DNA from: Stagnimonas aquatica
GTDB taxonomy: Bacteria; Pseudomonadota; Gammaproteobacteria; Nevskiales; Nevskiaceae
Assembly (NCBI RefSeq): GCF_003730135.1
Contig: NZ_RJVO01000004.1
Span: 186,001-250,000 of the forward strand
DNA length: 64,000 bases
Reading direction: 5' to 3'
In this document: one piece after another, positions 38,226 through 47,300 of the stretch
How positions within the stretch are numbered: position 1 is the first letter of the stretch
Layout: each line of letters begins with the position of its first letter
Position numbers and translations under genes: made by a program
Notes under the pieces: model-generated
The model's input: the letters and a program-made list of their open reading frames with translations, nothing else
The model's database searches: none
What the model was told of the DNA's origin: nothing

Positions 38226-38804
38226 ATGCCCGCGTCCATCGCCGATCCTGCCGCCGACGACTCCGTTAGTGACGAAGGGCTGATGCAGCGTTACGCCGCC
38301 GGTGAGGCCGCCGCCTTCGAGCCGCTCTACCGGCGTCACAAGGACGGGCTCTGGCGCTACTTCCTGCGCCAGGGCTGCGACCAGGCGAGCGCCGCCGAGT
38401 TGTTTCAGGAGGTCTGGTCGACGCTGATCCGCACCCGGACCAGCTACCGGCCGAGCGCGCGCTTCGCCACCTGGCTCTACCGGCTGGCGCACAGCCGGCT
38501 GGTCGATCACTGGCGCCTGCGTCGACCGCAGGACGCGCTGGACGAGGACGACGAGCGTCTCGCCGATTCCGAACACCGCAGTCCGCCGGCACGCGCCGGT
38601 CAGGCCGAGCAGGCGCAGCGCCTGCTGACGGCGCTGGCCGGCCTGTCGCCGGAGCAGCGCCAGGCTTTTCTGTTGCAGGCCGAGGCCGGCTTGAGTCTGG
38701 AAGAGATCGCCACCGAGCAGGGCGTGGGCCGGGAAACCGTGAAATCCCGCCTGCGCTATGCGCTGGCCAAACTGCGAAAGGAGCTTGCCGATGTCTGGCC
38801 CTGA
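38226..38804 (+). CDS. ECF-family RNA polymerase sigma factor
   Basis: The protein of about 192 residues has sigma region 2 (YAAGEAAAFEPLYRRHKDGLWRYFLRQ ... AAELFQEVWSTLIRTR, FATWLYRLAHSRLVDHWR) and region 4 (LSPEQRQAFLLQAEAGLSLEEIATEQGVGRETVKSRLRYALAKLRKEL). The ATG at 38226 is used here; a GTG at 38166, overlapping the VWA stop, would add 20 residues, and neither has a clear Shine-Dalgarno. It overlaps the downstream gene by 14 bp, as in sigma/anti-sigma pairs. Confidence 0.88.
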   Translation: MPASIADPAADDSVSDEGLMQRYAAGEAAAFEPLYRRHKDGLWRYFLRQGCDQASAAELFQEVWSTLIRTRTSYRPSARFATWLYRLAHSRLVDHWRLRRPQDALDEDDERLADSEHRSPPARAGQAEQAQRLLTALAGLSPEQRQAFLLQAEAGLSLEEIATEQGVGRETVKSRLRYALAKLRKELADVWP

Positions 38805-39876
38805 GCATCTGCCTCCGGACGACCGCGAGCTGGAGGAGTTCCTCGCCGGCCAGGGGCCGCAGCTCGCGCGCTACCGCGCCGCCTCCCGTGAACAACCGCC
38901 GCCGGCCTTGGATGCGCAGGTGCTGGCGCAGGCCCGGGCCGCGCTGCCGGCCCGGCGTGGGGTGCTGCAAGGCTGGCGCCTGCCGCTGTCGCTGGCCGCA
39001 ACCCTGGTGCTGGGCTTCGGTCTGCTGAGCCGCGTGCAGCGCGAGCCCCTGCCGCCAGCGGTATTGCCGGCGCAGCAGGCGGATGGCGCGGAGGCGGCGA
39101 TGCTGGCTTCGGGGTCGGCGGCGGCGCCACTGGCCGAGCAGCAGGCTGCGGCGACCGCTAGGCCTGCCGAGGCCGCGCGTAGCCTTGCTGAAGCAGCGCG
39201 GCGGGATCAGGACAGGGCACGGGCGCGGGCCGCGTTGTCGGCGAACCAGGCCGCCATGGCATCGGCGCGCCAGCGGGAGGCGGAGGCGTCGGCGAAGCAG
39301 GCCGCTGCCGTCGCCGCAGTGCCGCCGCCGGTGCTAGCCCAGGCCGAACCGACCCCGACCCCGACCCCGACCTCGACCCCGGCACCGCCATCACCGCCAC
39401 CGCCACCGGCGCTGATGTCGATGGCGCCTGCTCCCGCTCCCGACGGCCCAGGTCCGGCGGCGAGCCTTGCCGATGCCAACGCCAACGCCAACGCCGATGC
39501 GGCGGTCGCGGCAGCGCCGGCTGCGGCCTGGCAGGCGCGCGGTCCGGTCGCCGCAAAGACGGCGCCCCGGCCGCTGGCGCAGGCAGCCGTCGCCACCGGC
39601 GCGGAAACCGCGTGGCGCTACCGCGACGATCAGGGCCGGGTGCTGGAGTTGCCGCCCGGCCGATACCGCCTGCGGTCGGCCGGCGGCGAGCTGCTGGCGA
39701 GCGGCGAGCGCCGCTGCATCGAAGGGGATCGCGAACAGCTGCTGGGCTTGGGCGGCGAGGGCGACTGCCGGCTCTGGCTGGAGCCCCTGGAGACCGAGGC
39801 CGGGCGGCGCCTGCTGGCCGGCGACTGCGAGTCTGACTTCAAGGGCGAGTACCGCCGGCTGGAACCGGAGCGCTGA
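38791..39876 (+). CDS. Probable anti-sigma factor with low-complexity periplasmic region
   Basis: The 361-residue protein begins at an ATG with GGAG seven bases upstream, inside the sigma gene. Residues 1-60 are acidic/helical (PPDDRELEEFLAGQGPQLARY), followed by one transmembrane segment (about 64-80, LPLSLAATLVLGFGLLS). A long Ala/Gln/Pro low-complexity region follows, with PTPTPTPTSTP (6-bp DNA repeats at 39351-39380) and a DANANANAD stretch (39469-39498). The last ~90 residues look folded. There is no HxxxCxxC zinc motif. The anti-sigma role is inferred from overlap and topology. Confidence 0.68.
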   Translation: MSGPEHLPPDDRELEEFLAGQGPQLARYRAASREQPPPALDAQVLAQARAALPARRGVLQGWRLPLSLAATLVLGFGLLSRVQREPLPPAVLPAQQADGAEAAMLASGSAAAPLAEQQAAATARPAEAARSLAEAARRDQDRARARAALSANQAAMASARQREAEASAKQAAAVAAVPPPVLAQAEPTPTPTPTSTPAPPSPPPPPALMSMAPAPAPDGPGPAASLADANANANADAAVAAAPAAAWQARGPVAAKTAPRPLAQAAVATGAETAWRYRDDQGRVLELPPGRYRLRSAGGELLASGERRCIEGDREQLLGLGGEGDCRLWLEPLETEAGRRLLAGDCESDFKGEYRRLEPER

Positions 39877-39905
39877 CTGGCTCCGGCTCCCGGCGGCGGC
39901 CTCGC

Positions 39906-40112
39906 TCAGCCCGGTTTAGCGCCCAGCACCCGCGCCGGTAGTGTCAGCAGGGCCCGCAGCAGGCCGAACACGCCGTCCACCGCGATGCCGAGCAGGCGGA
40001 ACGGCAGGCTGATCAGCCAGACCAGCGGCCAGAGCAGCAGGGCCAGCAAGGCCAGCGGCCAGCAGAGCACGAACAGGATCAGCCAGCCGATCAGGACGAA
40101 GAGAGTGCCCAT
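39906..40112 (-). CDS. Small two-helix membrane protein at end of psp operon
   Basis: The 68-residue hydrophobic protein has two transmembrane stretches (about 3-36, and a weaker one 40-58), aromatic/basic ends and no known domain. It starts 8 bp after the pspC stop, so it should be co-expressed with the phage-shock genes. The function is not recognised. Confidence 0.68.
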   Translation of the reverse strand: MGTLFVLIGWLILFVLCWPLALLALLLWPLVWLISLPFRLLGIAVDGVFGLLRALLTLPARVLGAKPG

Positions 40113-40120
40113 GGTCGTGC

Positions 40121-40573
40121 TCAGCTCTTCTCGTCGCGTTCGAGCTTTTCGATCTCGCGCTTCAGGGCGTCATCCTTGGACAGGGCGGTTTCCTCCATGC
40201 GGCGCAGGCGTTCGTCCAGGCGCGAGAAGCGTTCCTTGATCTCGCGCAGGTCGGTGCTCACCGTCGCCGTGCCGCCGGAGCCGCCACCGCCGGTCGGGGC
40301 ACTCGGCGCCGGCGGCGTGTAGTCGTTCCACTTCGGACGCGGGCCGGGCAGCTGGTCGCCGTCGTCCATCAGATACCAGAGCACGGCGTAGATGACGAAC
40401 ACGGCCCAGAAGGCGGTGAAGATCGCCAGCAGCACCACCACCAGCCGGACCAGCTTGAGCTTCCAGTCAAAGTAGTCGGCGATGCCGGCGCAGACGCCGG
40501 AAATCCAGCCGTCTCCGGGGTAGCGGCGCATCTCGGCAAGAAAGCCGGTACGGAACTTCGAGTTGTTGCTCAT
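40121..40573 (-). CDS. pspC: PspC-domain envelope stress protein
   Basis: The 150-residue protein has the PspC domain (about 14-70): LAEMRRYPGDGWISGVCAGIADYFDWKLKLVRL, followed by a transmembrane helix ending AVLWYLM. A Pro/Gly linker and a C-terminal coiled coil (REIKERFSRLDERLRRMEE...) come next. PspC senses envelope damage and relieves PspA inhibition of PspF. The start codon lies one base from the inner boundary of repeat element copy 2, whose terminal arm supplies the only GGAG upstream. Confidence 0.9.
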   Translation of the reverse strand: MSNNSKFRTGFLAEMRRYPGDGWISGVCAGIADYFDWKLKLVRLVVVLLAIFTAFWAVFVIYAVLWYLMDDGDQLPGPRPKWNDYTPPAPSAPTGGGGSGGTATVSTDLREIKERFSRLDERLRRMEETALSKDDALKREIEKLERDEKS

Positions 40574-40574
40574 G

Positions 40575-40844
40575 AGGGTGTGTCTCCAATCAGGACATCA
40601 CTGCGGCGGAAGGCTGTTTTGGGGCAGTGCAAGGAAGCGAGGCTGCGCGATGGTTGATGCCATCGAAAGACTCGCTGACGCCGCAATGCCCCAAAACAGT
40701 CCCGCCCCGAAGGGTTGCTGGCCAAAAACGCGTCATGCTGCGTTGCTCGCCTAGCCAAGGCGGCCAGCCTTGGCGTCGGCGCGCGCCTTGCCTGACGCGT
40801 TTTTGACCGGCAACGCAGCGATGTCCTGATTGGAGACACACCCT
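40575..40844. repeat. Structured repeat element, copy 2 (in psp operon)
   Basis: Perfect 24-bp terminal inverted repeats lie at 40575-40598 and 40821-40844. Internal stems match copy 1 in position: TTTTGGGGCA/TGCCCCAAAA, a CGATGG/CCATCG stem, AAAAACGCGTCA/TGACGCGTTTTT and GCCAAGGC/GCCTTGGC. It exactly fills the gap between pspB (TAG stop 40843-40845) and pspC (ATG 40573). Compared with 12142-12415 the two copies are clearly homologous, and most differences are paired. Confidence 0.92.
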
Positions 40845-41157
40845 AGCGTCTCCAGCCAGGACGATCAGCGTCCATCAGGGTTTCCATGGCTTCCAGCCGG
40901 CGCTCCAGGCGCTCGGCGATGCGGGCGATCTGCGCCAGCTCGGCGATGTCGGGGCCGAGAACGGGCGCCGGTGCCTCGCGCTTGGCGCGGGCGCGGTAGT
41001 GCAGGAACAGCCACATCGGCACCACGAAGAGAATCAGCAGGACCAGCGAGACGCCCATCAGCACCATGAGTACCTGGATGCCTTCCGGCATGCCGCTCAT
41101 GCTGACGTTGACCGCGTGGCTGGCGGCGTCGGGGAGTTTGTCTACGGTGATGTCCAC
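40843..41157 (-). CDS. pspB: PspB-like envelope stress protein
   Basis: The 104-residue protein has one transmembrane helix (about 29-52, VLMVLMGVSLVLLILFVVPMW) followed by a charged helix with ELAQIARIAERLERRLEAMETLMD, the PspB coiled-coil pattern. The start is GTG and it has an N-terminal extension of ~20 residues relative to short PspB. With PspC it relays membrane stress to PspA. It lies 12 bp after pspA. Its stop codon overlaps repeat element copy 2. Confidence 0.85.
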   Translation of the reverse strand: MDITVDKLPDAASHAVNVSMSGMPEGIQVLMVLMGVSLVLLILFVVPMWLFLHYRARAKREAPAPVLGPDIAELAQIARIAERLERRLEAMETLMDADRPGWRR

Positions 41158-41169
41158 GGTGGGCGGCCC

Positions 41170-41823
41170 TTAGTTTTTCTGTTGCAGTTTGCCGCGCAGG
41201 CGGGCGAGCTCGCCCTCCACCGCATCGGCCTGTTCGAGTTGCGCGAACTGGTCTTCCAGCTTGCGCTTGCCGAGATCATAGGCTTCCGCCTCGGCGTCCA
41301 GACGATCCACATCGCGTGCCAGGGCGTCGAGCGCGTCGCCGGTCTTGGTCTCGTGGAGCGCGCCCTTGACCTGCTTGCGGGCGCTGGCCGACTCGCCGCG
41401 CAGGGCCAGCAGGCGCTGGCGGCTGCGCGCCTCGGCCAGTTTCACCCGCAGGTCGGCGAGATCGGTGTCGAGCTTCTCGATCTCGGCCTCCACCGGCGGC
41501 AGCAGGCCGACGATCTGCGCGCGCTCCTCGCTCAGTCGCAGCTTGACGGCCAGGGCGCCACGGGCGAGGTCTTCGCGGTCCTTGGCCAGGGCCAGTTCGG
41601 CCTTGCGCTCCCAGTCCTGGGACTGTTCGTCCAGCTCGCCGATGCGGCGCTGGATCTCCTTCTTGCGCGCCAGGGCGCGGACGGCGGCGGAACGGGCTTC
41701 CACGAGGGTGTCCTCCATTTCATTGATGATCAGACGCGCCGTCTTGAGCGGATCGTCGGAGGCGTTCAGCAGGGCCTCGAGATCGGCCTGCTGAACGTCC
41801 TTGGTGCGGGAAAAGATGCCCAT
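41170..41823 (-). CDS. pspA: Phage shock protein A (PspA/IM30 family)
   Basis: The 217-residue protein is almost wholly coiled coil: MGIFSRTKDVQQADLEALLNASDDP at the start (membrane-binding amphipathic helix), then long helices including KKEIQRRIGELDEQSQDWERKAELALAKDREDLARGAL-type heptads. PspA binds damaged membrane and, when unstressed, inhibits PspF. It lies in the minus-strand psp operon behind a sigma-54 promoter. Confidence 0.93.
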   Translation of the reverse strand: MGIFSRTKDVQQADLEALLNASDDPLKTARLIINEMEDTLVEARSAAVRALARKKEIQRRIGELDEQSQDWERKAELALAKDREDLARGALAVKLRLSEERAQIVGLLPPVEAEIEKLDTDLADLRVKLAEARSRQRLLALRGESASARKQVKGALHETKTGDALDALARDVDRLDAEAEAYDLGKRKLEDQFAQLEQADAVEGELARLRGKLQQKN

Positions 41824-41838
41824 GGTCTTTACCGAGCC

Positions 41839-42057
41839 TCAGGCGGCCTTGGGGCTGGCATCGTCGCTGCGCGCCAGCAGGCGGCAGAGGCCGTAGACGG
41901 CCAGGAACGGCAGCGCCAGCACCGCCAGCGGCAGCAGGGCCGCGGTCGCCAGCAAGGGCGCGGTCAGCGGCACCAGCACCACCATGGCCAGCAGCGCGAA
42001 GGGCGCGATCAGCACCAGCAGCAGGACGAGGGCAAGGAAGCGGAGCAGGGATTTCAT
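41839..42057 (-). CDS. Small hydrophobic psp-operon protein
   Basis: The 72-residue protein has two long hydrophobic stretches (about 5-31 and 33-60) and a charged C-terminus (LLARSDDASPKAA). It starts at the ATG at 42057 and ends 15 bp before pspA. It resembles small PspD/PspG-like companions only in size and topology. The function is unknown. Confidence 0.68.
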   Translation of the reverse strand: MKSLLRFLALVLLLVLIAPFALLAMVVLVPLTAPLLATAALLPLAVLALPFLAVYGLCRLLARSDDASPKAA

Positions 42058-42113
42058 GGTCAGTCTCGGTATCGCGACGGGGTGCTTCGGGGCGTAACGG
42101 ATGTGGGTGCGGC

Positions 42114-42491
42114 TTACTGGACCAGCGCGCGCAGCCAGCGGTGCAGGCTGGTGGTGCTCGGCTGGGCCTCGCTGCGCACCTGCATGTAGCGGGCGGCGCG
42201 GCTGGGGGCCGACTTCTCGGCGCGGGCCAGACGCAGCGCGCGCCACTCGCTTTCGGCGTAGGTGCGGGTCGGGGTGACGATCACCCGCTCCAGCACCACC
42301 GGCTCGGCGGCGGCACGCAGCTGGGCGCCGGCCTGGGCGGACTGGCTGTAGGTGACCGGGGCCAGATAGGTGACGCCGGCGGCGTAGGTGACCGGCTGGG
42401 TGTAGGTCACCGGAGTATTGAAGGTGATCCCTTCGGCCTGAGCGGCGAAGGAAAGGGCGGCGAGAGCGGCGAGGGTGGCGATGCGGTTCAT
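42114..42491 (-). CDS. Secreted protein with VTY repeats, first gene after sigma-54 promoter
   Basis: The 125-residue protein has a signal peptide (cleavage near AQA, residue 19), then four short repeats of the PVTY/GVTY type (PVTYTQPVTYAAGVTYLAPVTY), and an Arg-rich C-terminal half. It is the first gene downstream of a good PspF-type sigma-54 promoter, so it is probably envelope-stress induced. I do not recognise the family. Confidence 0.7.
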   Translation of the reverse strand: MNRIATLAALAALSFAAQAEGITFNTPVTYTQPVTYAAGVTYLAPVTYSQSAQAGAQLRAAAEPVVLERVIVTPTRTYAESEWRALRLARAEKSAPSRAARYMQVRSEAQPSTTSLHRWLRALVQ

Positions 42492-42533
42492 GGGGCTGGT
42501 CCTTGGCTTGTGTGTGGCTTGTGCCCCTAATAA

Positions 42534-42549
42534 AGCCAGGCGCGTGCCA
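42534..42549 (-). promoter_or_regulatory. Sigma-54 promoter of psp operon
   Basis: On the minus strand the sequence reads TGGCACG-CGCC-TGGCT, matching the sigma-54 consensus TGGCACG-N4-TTGCW with the invariant GG (-24) and GC (-12) correctly spaced. It points toward 42491 and pspA-C. The divergent gene encodes PspF, the matching enhancer-binding activator, and the ~110 bp between (42550-42667) is AT-rich, as expected for PspF/IHF sites. Confidence 0.85.
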
Positions 42550-42667
42550 GGGCCAAAAAAAATCTGATAAGACGCTGAAATAAAAAGATTTATAGGTGTT
42601 TTTATGAGTCTGAACCGAGCCGTGATATTGGTGATAATAGTTCAATAGTGGTAAAAAATACCACTTA

Positions 42668-43762
42668 ATGGAAAACATGAGAGACAGCGAACTCGAAGAA
42701 GTTGCGCCGCCACCCCTGGTCGGCGAGTCCGAGTGCTTCCTGGCGGTCATGGAGCAGGCCTCGCGGGCGGCGCGGCTGAGCAAGCCGGTGCTGGTGATCG
42801 GCGAGCGCGGCTCCGGCAAGGAGCTGATCGCCTCGCGTCTGCACTATCTGTCCGAGCGCTGGGCCAAGCGGCTGGTGAAGTTCAACTGCGCGGCGGTCAA
42901 CGACGAGCTGCTGGAGTCGGAGTTGTTCGGCCATGTCGCCGGCGCTTTTACCGGTGCGGTGAAGGCACGCGCCGGCCGCTTCGAGCTGGCCCATGGCGGC
43001 ACTCTGTTTCTCGACGAGCTGGCGAGCATGAGCCTGCGTCTGCAGGAGAAGCTGCTGCGGGTGCTGGAGTACGGCGAGTTCGAGCGGGTCGGCTCCTCGG
43101 AAACTCAGCGGGTGGATGTGCGGGTGGTCGCGGCGGCCAATGTCGATCTGCCGGCCATGGCCGCCAGCGGCCGCTTCCGGGAAGACTTGCTGGATCGTCT
43201 TTCCTTCGAGGTCATCACCCTGCCGCCACTACGCGAGCGCCGCGAGGACATCCTGTTGCTGGCGCAGAAGTTCGGCGAGGGCATGGCCCGCGAACTGGGG
43301 CGCGAATACTTTGCCGGCTTCTCGCCGGCTGCCGAGCAGCAGCTGCTGGACTATTCCTGGCCCGGCAACGTCCGCGAGCTGAAGAACGCCGTGGAGCGCG
43401 CCGTTTACCGCCTGGACAACGCCCGCCGGGTGGTGGAGCGGGTGGCGGTGGACCCCTTCGAGTCGCCGTTCAGGATGTCCGGGGCGGCGCCGGCCGGCAC
43501 GGTCGGATCGGCGGCGGCGGCCCTGCCCCCGGTCGCGGTGGCCCCGGTGGCCGGGCCCCTGGCGCCGCCGCCCTCGGTCTGGAAGTTTCCGCTCGACTTC
43601 AAGACCCAGGTCGCTGACTACGAGGTGCGCCTGCTGCGCGCGGCGCTGGCGCAGGCCCAGTTCCGGCAGACCCGCGCGGCGGAGTTGCTGGGGCTCAACT
43701 ACCACCAGCTGCGCGGCCTCTTGCGCAAGTACGACCTGCTCAAGGAGCTGCGCGGCGAGTAG
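42668..43762 (+). CDS. pspF: PspF, sigma-54-dependent activator of the psp operon
   Basis: The 364-residue AAA+ activator has no N-terminal receiver. It has Walker A GERGSGKE (45-52), the sigma-54-contact loop GAFTGA (92-97), Walker B GTLFLDE, RFREDLLDRLS and a C-terminal Fis-like helix-turn-helix (QTRAAELLGLNYHQLRGLLRKY). A Pro/Ala/Val-rich linker of ~45 residues separates the AAA+ and DNA-binding parts. It is constitutively active unless bound by PspA. It is divergent from the psp genes, the classical layout. Confidence 0.93.
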   Translation: MENMRDSELEEVAPPPLVGESECFLAVMEQASRAARLSKPVLVIGERGSGKELIASRLHYLSERWAKRLVKFNCAAVNDELLESELFGHVAGAFTGAVKARAGRFELAHGGTLFLDELASMSLRLQEKLLRVLEYGEFERVGSSETQRVDVRVVAAANVDLPAMAASGRFREDLLDRLSFEVITLPPLRERREDILLLAQKFGEGMARELGREYFAGFSPAAEQQLLDYSWPGNVRELKNAVERAVYRLDNARRVVERVAVDPFESPFRMSGAAPAGTVGSAAAALPPVAVAPVAGPLAPPPSVWKFPLDFKTQVADYEVRLLRAALAQAQFRQTRAAELLGLNYHQLRGLLRKYDLLKELRGE

Positions 43763-43765
43763 AGC

Positions 43766-44302
43766 TCAGTCCGCCGGCTGCGGCACCTTGCGCACCTGGT
43801 CCGGCTGGTAGCCCTGCGCGGCCGCCCGCCGCAGGATCGCCTGGTAGGTCGCCTCGTCGAGCTGGCGCTCGCGGGCCAGGACCCAGAGCAGGCGGCGGGA
43901 GGGGTGGCCGATCACCGCCCAGCGGTAGTCCGGGTCGAGGTCGATCACCAGGTAGCTGGCGGTGAACGGCCAGACGAACTGCACCGCCCACTCGGCATTG
44001 CTCTGGGTGTTGACCACCCTGGCGGTGCCTTTCCAGGTTTCCTCCGGCGCATCGAGGCGCTCGCGGCGAAAGGTGAAATCGTTCTGCAGACGGCCGTCCG
44101 GGCGTCGGGCATAGCTGTCGTAGCTGGCGACCTTGCCCTGTTCCAGCCAGTAGGGAATGTGGGCGATGACGTACCAGCGGCCCAGGTAGCGGTCGAGGTC
44201 GAGGTGGTCGACGGTCTTCAGCGGCGGCTGGCTGGCGCAGCCGCCCGACGCCAGGCTGGCGAGCAGGATCAGTGCGCTGACGAGTGGACGTGCGATGTTC
44301 AT
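43766..44302 (-). CDS. blc: Outer-membrane lipocalin (Blc family)
   Basis: The 178-residue lipoprotein has a signal with lipobox (SGGCAS), the lipocalin motif DRYLGRWYVIAHIPYW, a later NAEWAVQF-type segment and DYRWAVIGHPSRRLLWVLAR. Bacterial lipocalins bind lysophospholipids or fatty acids at the outer membrane. It is coupled to the RND pump gene by an ATGA overlap. Confidence 0.92.
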   Translation of the reverse strand: MNIARPLVSALILLASLASGGCASQPPLKTVDHLDLDRYLGRWYVIAHIPYWLEQGKVASYDSYARRPDGRLQNDFTFRRERLDAPEETWKGTARVVNTQSNAEWAVQFVWPFTASYLVIDLDPDYRWAVIGHPSRRLLWVLARERQLDEATYQAILRRAAAQGYQPDQVRKVPQPAD

Positions 44303-47300
44303 GCAGTGCCCGTACGGGTTTCGTCGTCTTCCAGACGCAGCAGCTCCGCAGCGCGGGCGCCCGGCGAGGCCAGGCGGCGGCAGAACAGAGCGTAGAAGGC
44401 CGGCGTCACATAGAGCGTCAGCAGGGTGGAGAAACTCACCCCGAAGAAGATCACCGTGCCCAGCGCCACCCGCGCCTCGGAACCGGCACCGCTGCCGAGC
44501 ATCAGCGGCACTGCGCCGGCGACGGTGGCGATCGAAGTCATCAGGATCGGCCGCAGGCGGATGCCCGAGGCCTCCAGCAGGGCCTCGTGGAAGCCCTTGC
44601 CGGCATCGCGCAGCTGGTTGGCGAACTCGACGATCAGGATGCCGTTCTTGGTCGCGAGGCCGATCAGCATGATCAGGCCCACCTGAGAGTAGATGTTGAG
44701 CGAGAGGTCCATCTGCAGAAGACCGAACAGGGCGCCGGCAATGCCCAGCGGCACCGTGGTCAGGATCACGAAGGGCTGCACCAGGCTCTCGAACTGCGCG
44801 GCCAGCACCAGGAACACCACCAGCAGCGAGGCGGCGAAGGCGGCGTAGAGCGCGGCTCCGGATTCCTTCAGCTCGCGCGAGTCGCCGCGATAGCGGATCT
44901 GCACCTCGGCCGGCAGTTCCTCGCGGATCACGCCTTCCAGATAGTCCAGCGCCTCGCCGAGCGGATAGCCCGGTGCCAGTCCGGCGTTGAGGGTGATGCT
45001 GCGCAGGCGGTCGTAGCGGTTGAGGCTGGGCGAGCTGGCGCCCTCGCTCTGGCTGACCAGGTTGCTGAGCGGCGTCAGATTGCCGCTGCTGCCGCGCACG
45101 TAGAGGCGGTCCAGCTCTTCCGGTGTGCGCCGACGTTCATCCTCGGCTTGCAGGATCACCTCGTATTCCTCGCCACGGTCCAGCCATTTGGTGACCCGGC
45201 GGCCGCCCATGAAGGTTTCCAGGGTGCGGCCGATGGTGCTGGAGGAAACGCCGACATCGGCGGCCTTGACCAGATCGACGCTGAGTGCGATCTGCGGCTT
45301 GGTGGCCTTGTAGTCGGAGTCCAGGCGCAGCAGGCGGGGGTTTTCGCGCTGCACGCGGGCAAATACCCGGTCGCGCCAGGCGGCGATGGTCTGGTAGTCG
45401 GGGCCGCCCAGGGCGATCTGCACCGGCTGTCCCGGCCGGCCGCCGAAGGCGGCGCGCTCCAGAGCGGTGAGGCGGGCGTCGGGGATGTCTTTCAGTCGGT
45501 CGTTGAGCTGCTGGGTGATGACATGCGAGCTGGGGCGCTCGCCCCAGGGCGCCAGCGCCAGCAGCACATTGCCGCTGTTGACCTCGTCGCCGCCGCCGAA
45601 GCGCGGCGTGCGGGCAATCGCGCGCTCGGCTTCGCCGCGCTCGACATAGGGCATCACCAGGCTTTCTGCGGAGCGCATCACCCGCAGCATGTAGGGCAGG
45701 CTGGCGCCCTCCGGGCCGTCGGCCTGGATGAACACCTGGCCGCGATCTTCCTGCGGCGCCAGCTCCTTGGGCAGCAGGCCATAGAGGAACCAGCTCAGTC
45801 CGAGCAGGGCGAGCGTCACTGCCACCGCCCAGGCCGGACGCTGGATGGCCGGCCTGAGGCTGCGCTGGTAGCCGCGCGACAGCGCCGCGAACAGGCGGTC
45901 GAGGCGGCTCTCCGACGGCGGCTCGCCAGCCCTATGGCCGCGCAGCACCGTGGTGGCCAGCGCCGGCGCCAGGGTCAGGGCGGTGATGCCGGAACAGGCG
46001 ACGGCGGCGGCCAGGGCCAGCGAGAACTCGCGGAACAGGCGGCCGATATTTCCTTGCAGCAGCGAGATCGGCGCGAACACCGCGATCAGCACGGCGGTGG
46101 TGGCGATCACCGCCATCCCCACTTCGCGCGAGCCCCGGAAGGCTGCGAGCAGCGGTGGTTCGCCCAGTTCCAGCCGGCGGTGGATGTTTTCGATGACGAC
46201 GATGGTGTCGTCCACCACCAGGCCCACCGCCAGCACCAGGGCCAGCAGGGTGAGGATGTTCACCGAGAAGCCCAGCACGTAGAGGAAGGTGAAGCTGGCG
46301 ATGAGGGCGATGGGCACCGTCAGCGCCGGGATCAGGGTCGCGCGCAGGCTGCCCAGGAACAGCCAGATCACCACCACCACCAGCACCGCGCATTCGGCCA
46401 GGGTGCGCAGCACTTTTTGCAGCGAGGCTTCGATGAACAGCGAGGAGTCGAATACCACTTCCAGCTTCATGCCGGGTGCCAGGCCGCTGTTGATCTGCGC
46501 GACCTGGGCGCGCACTGCCAGCGCCATTTCCAGGGCGTTGGCCTTGGACTGCTTGATGACGCCGATCCCGAGGCCCTCGATGCCGTTGACGCGGTAGTCG
46601 TTGCGCGGGTTCTCCGGTGCGACTTCGACCCGCGCGACATCGCTCAGCCGGACCGGGTAACCGTCGCTGCCGCGGGCGATGACCATGTTGGCGAAGTCGG
46701 CCGGCGACTTCAGGCCGCGCGCTGCGCGCAGGTTGAATTCGCGCTCGCTGGATTCGATGCGCCCGGCCGGTAGCTCGACGTTCTGGTCGCGCAGCGCGGT
46801 TTCGATGTCCCCGGCGGTGAGGCCGCGTGCCGCCAGCCGCTCGGCCGACAGCCAGATGCGCAGCGCCTGGCCGCGGTCGCCGGAGAGGAACACGCTGGAC
46901 ACGCCGTTGACCACGCTCAGCCGGTCCACCAGATAGCGCTCGGCATAGTCGGTGAGCGCCATGCGGTCGGCGCCGGCCTGCGACAGCACCAGGAACATCA
47001 CCGGATCGGCGTCGGCGTCGGCCTTGGAGATTTCCGGCGGGTCGGCCTCGTCGGGCAGGTCGTTGAGCGCCCGCGAGACCCGGTCGCGCACGTCGTTGGC
47101 GGCGGAGTCGATGTCGCGGTCGAGATTGAATTCCAGGGTGATGTTGCTGCGGCCGTCGCGCGAGCTGGAGCTGATGCTCTTGATGCCCTCGATGCCGGCC
47201 ACCCGGTCTTCGAGCAGGCGGGTGATCTCGCTTTCCACCACCGAGGCATTGGCGCCGGAGTAGAAGGTGGCGACCGAGACTACCGGCGGGTCGATGTCCG

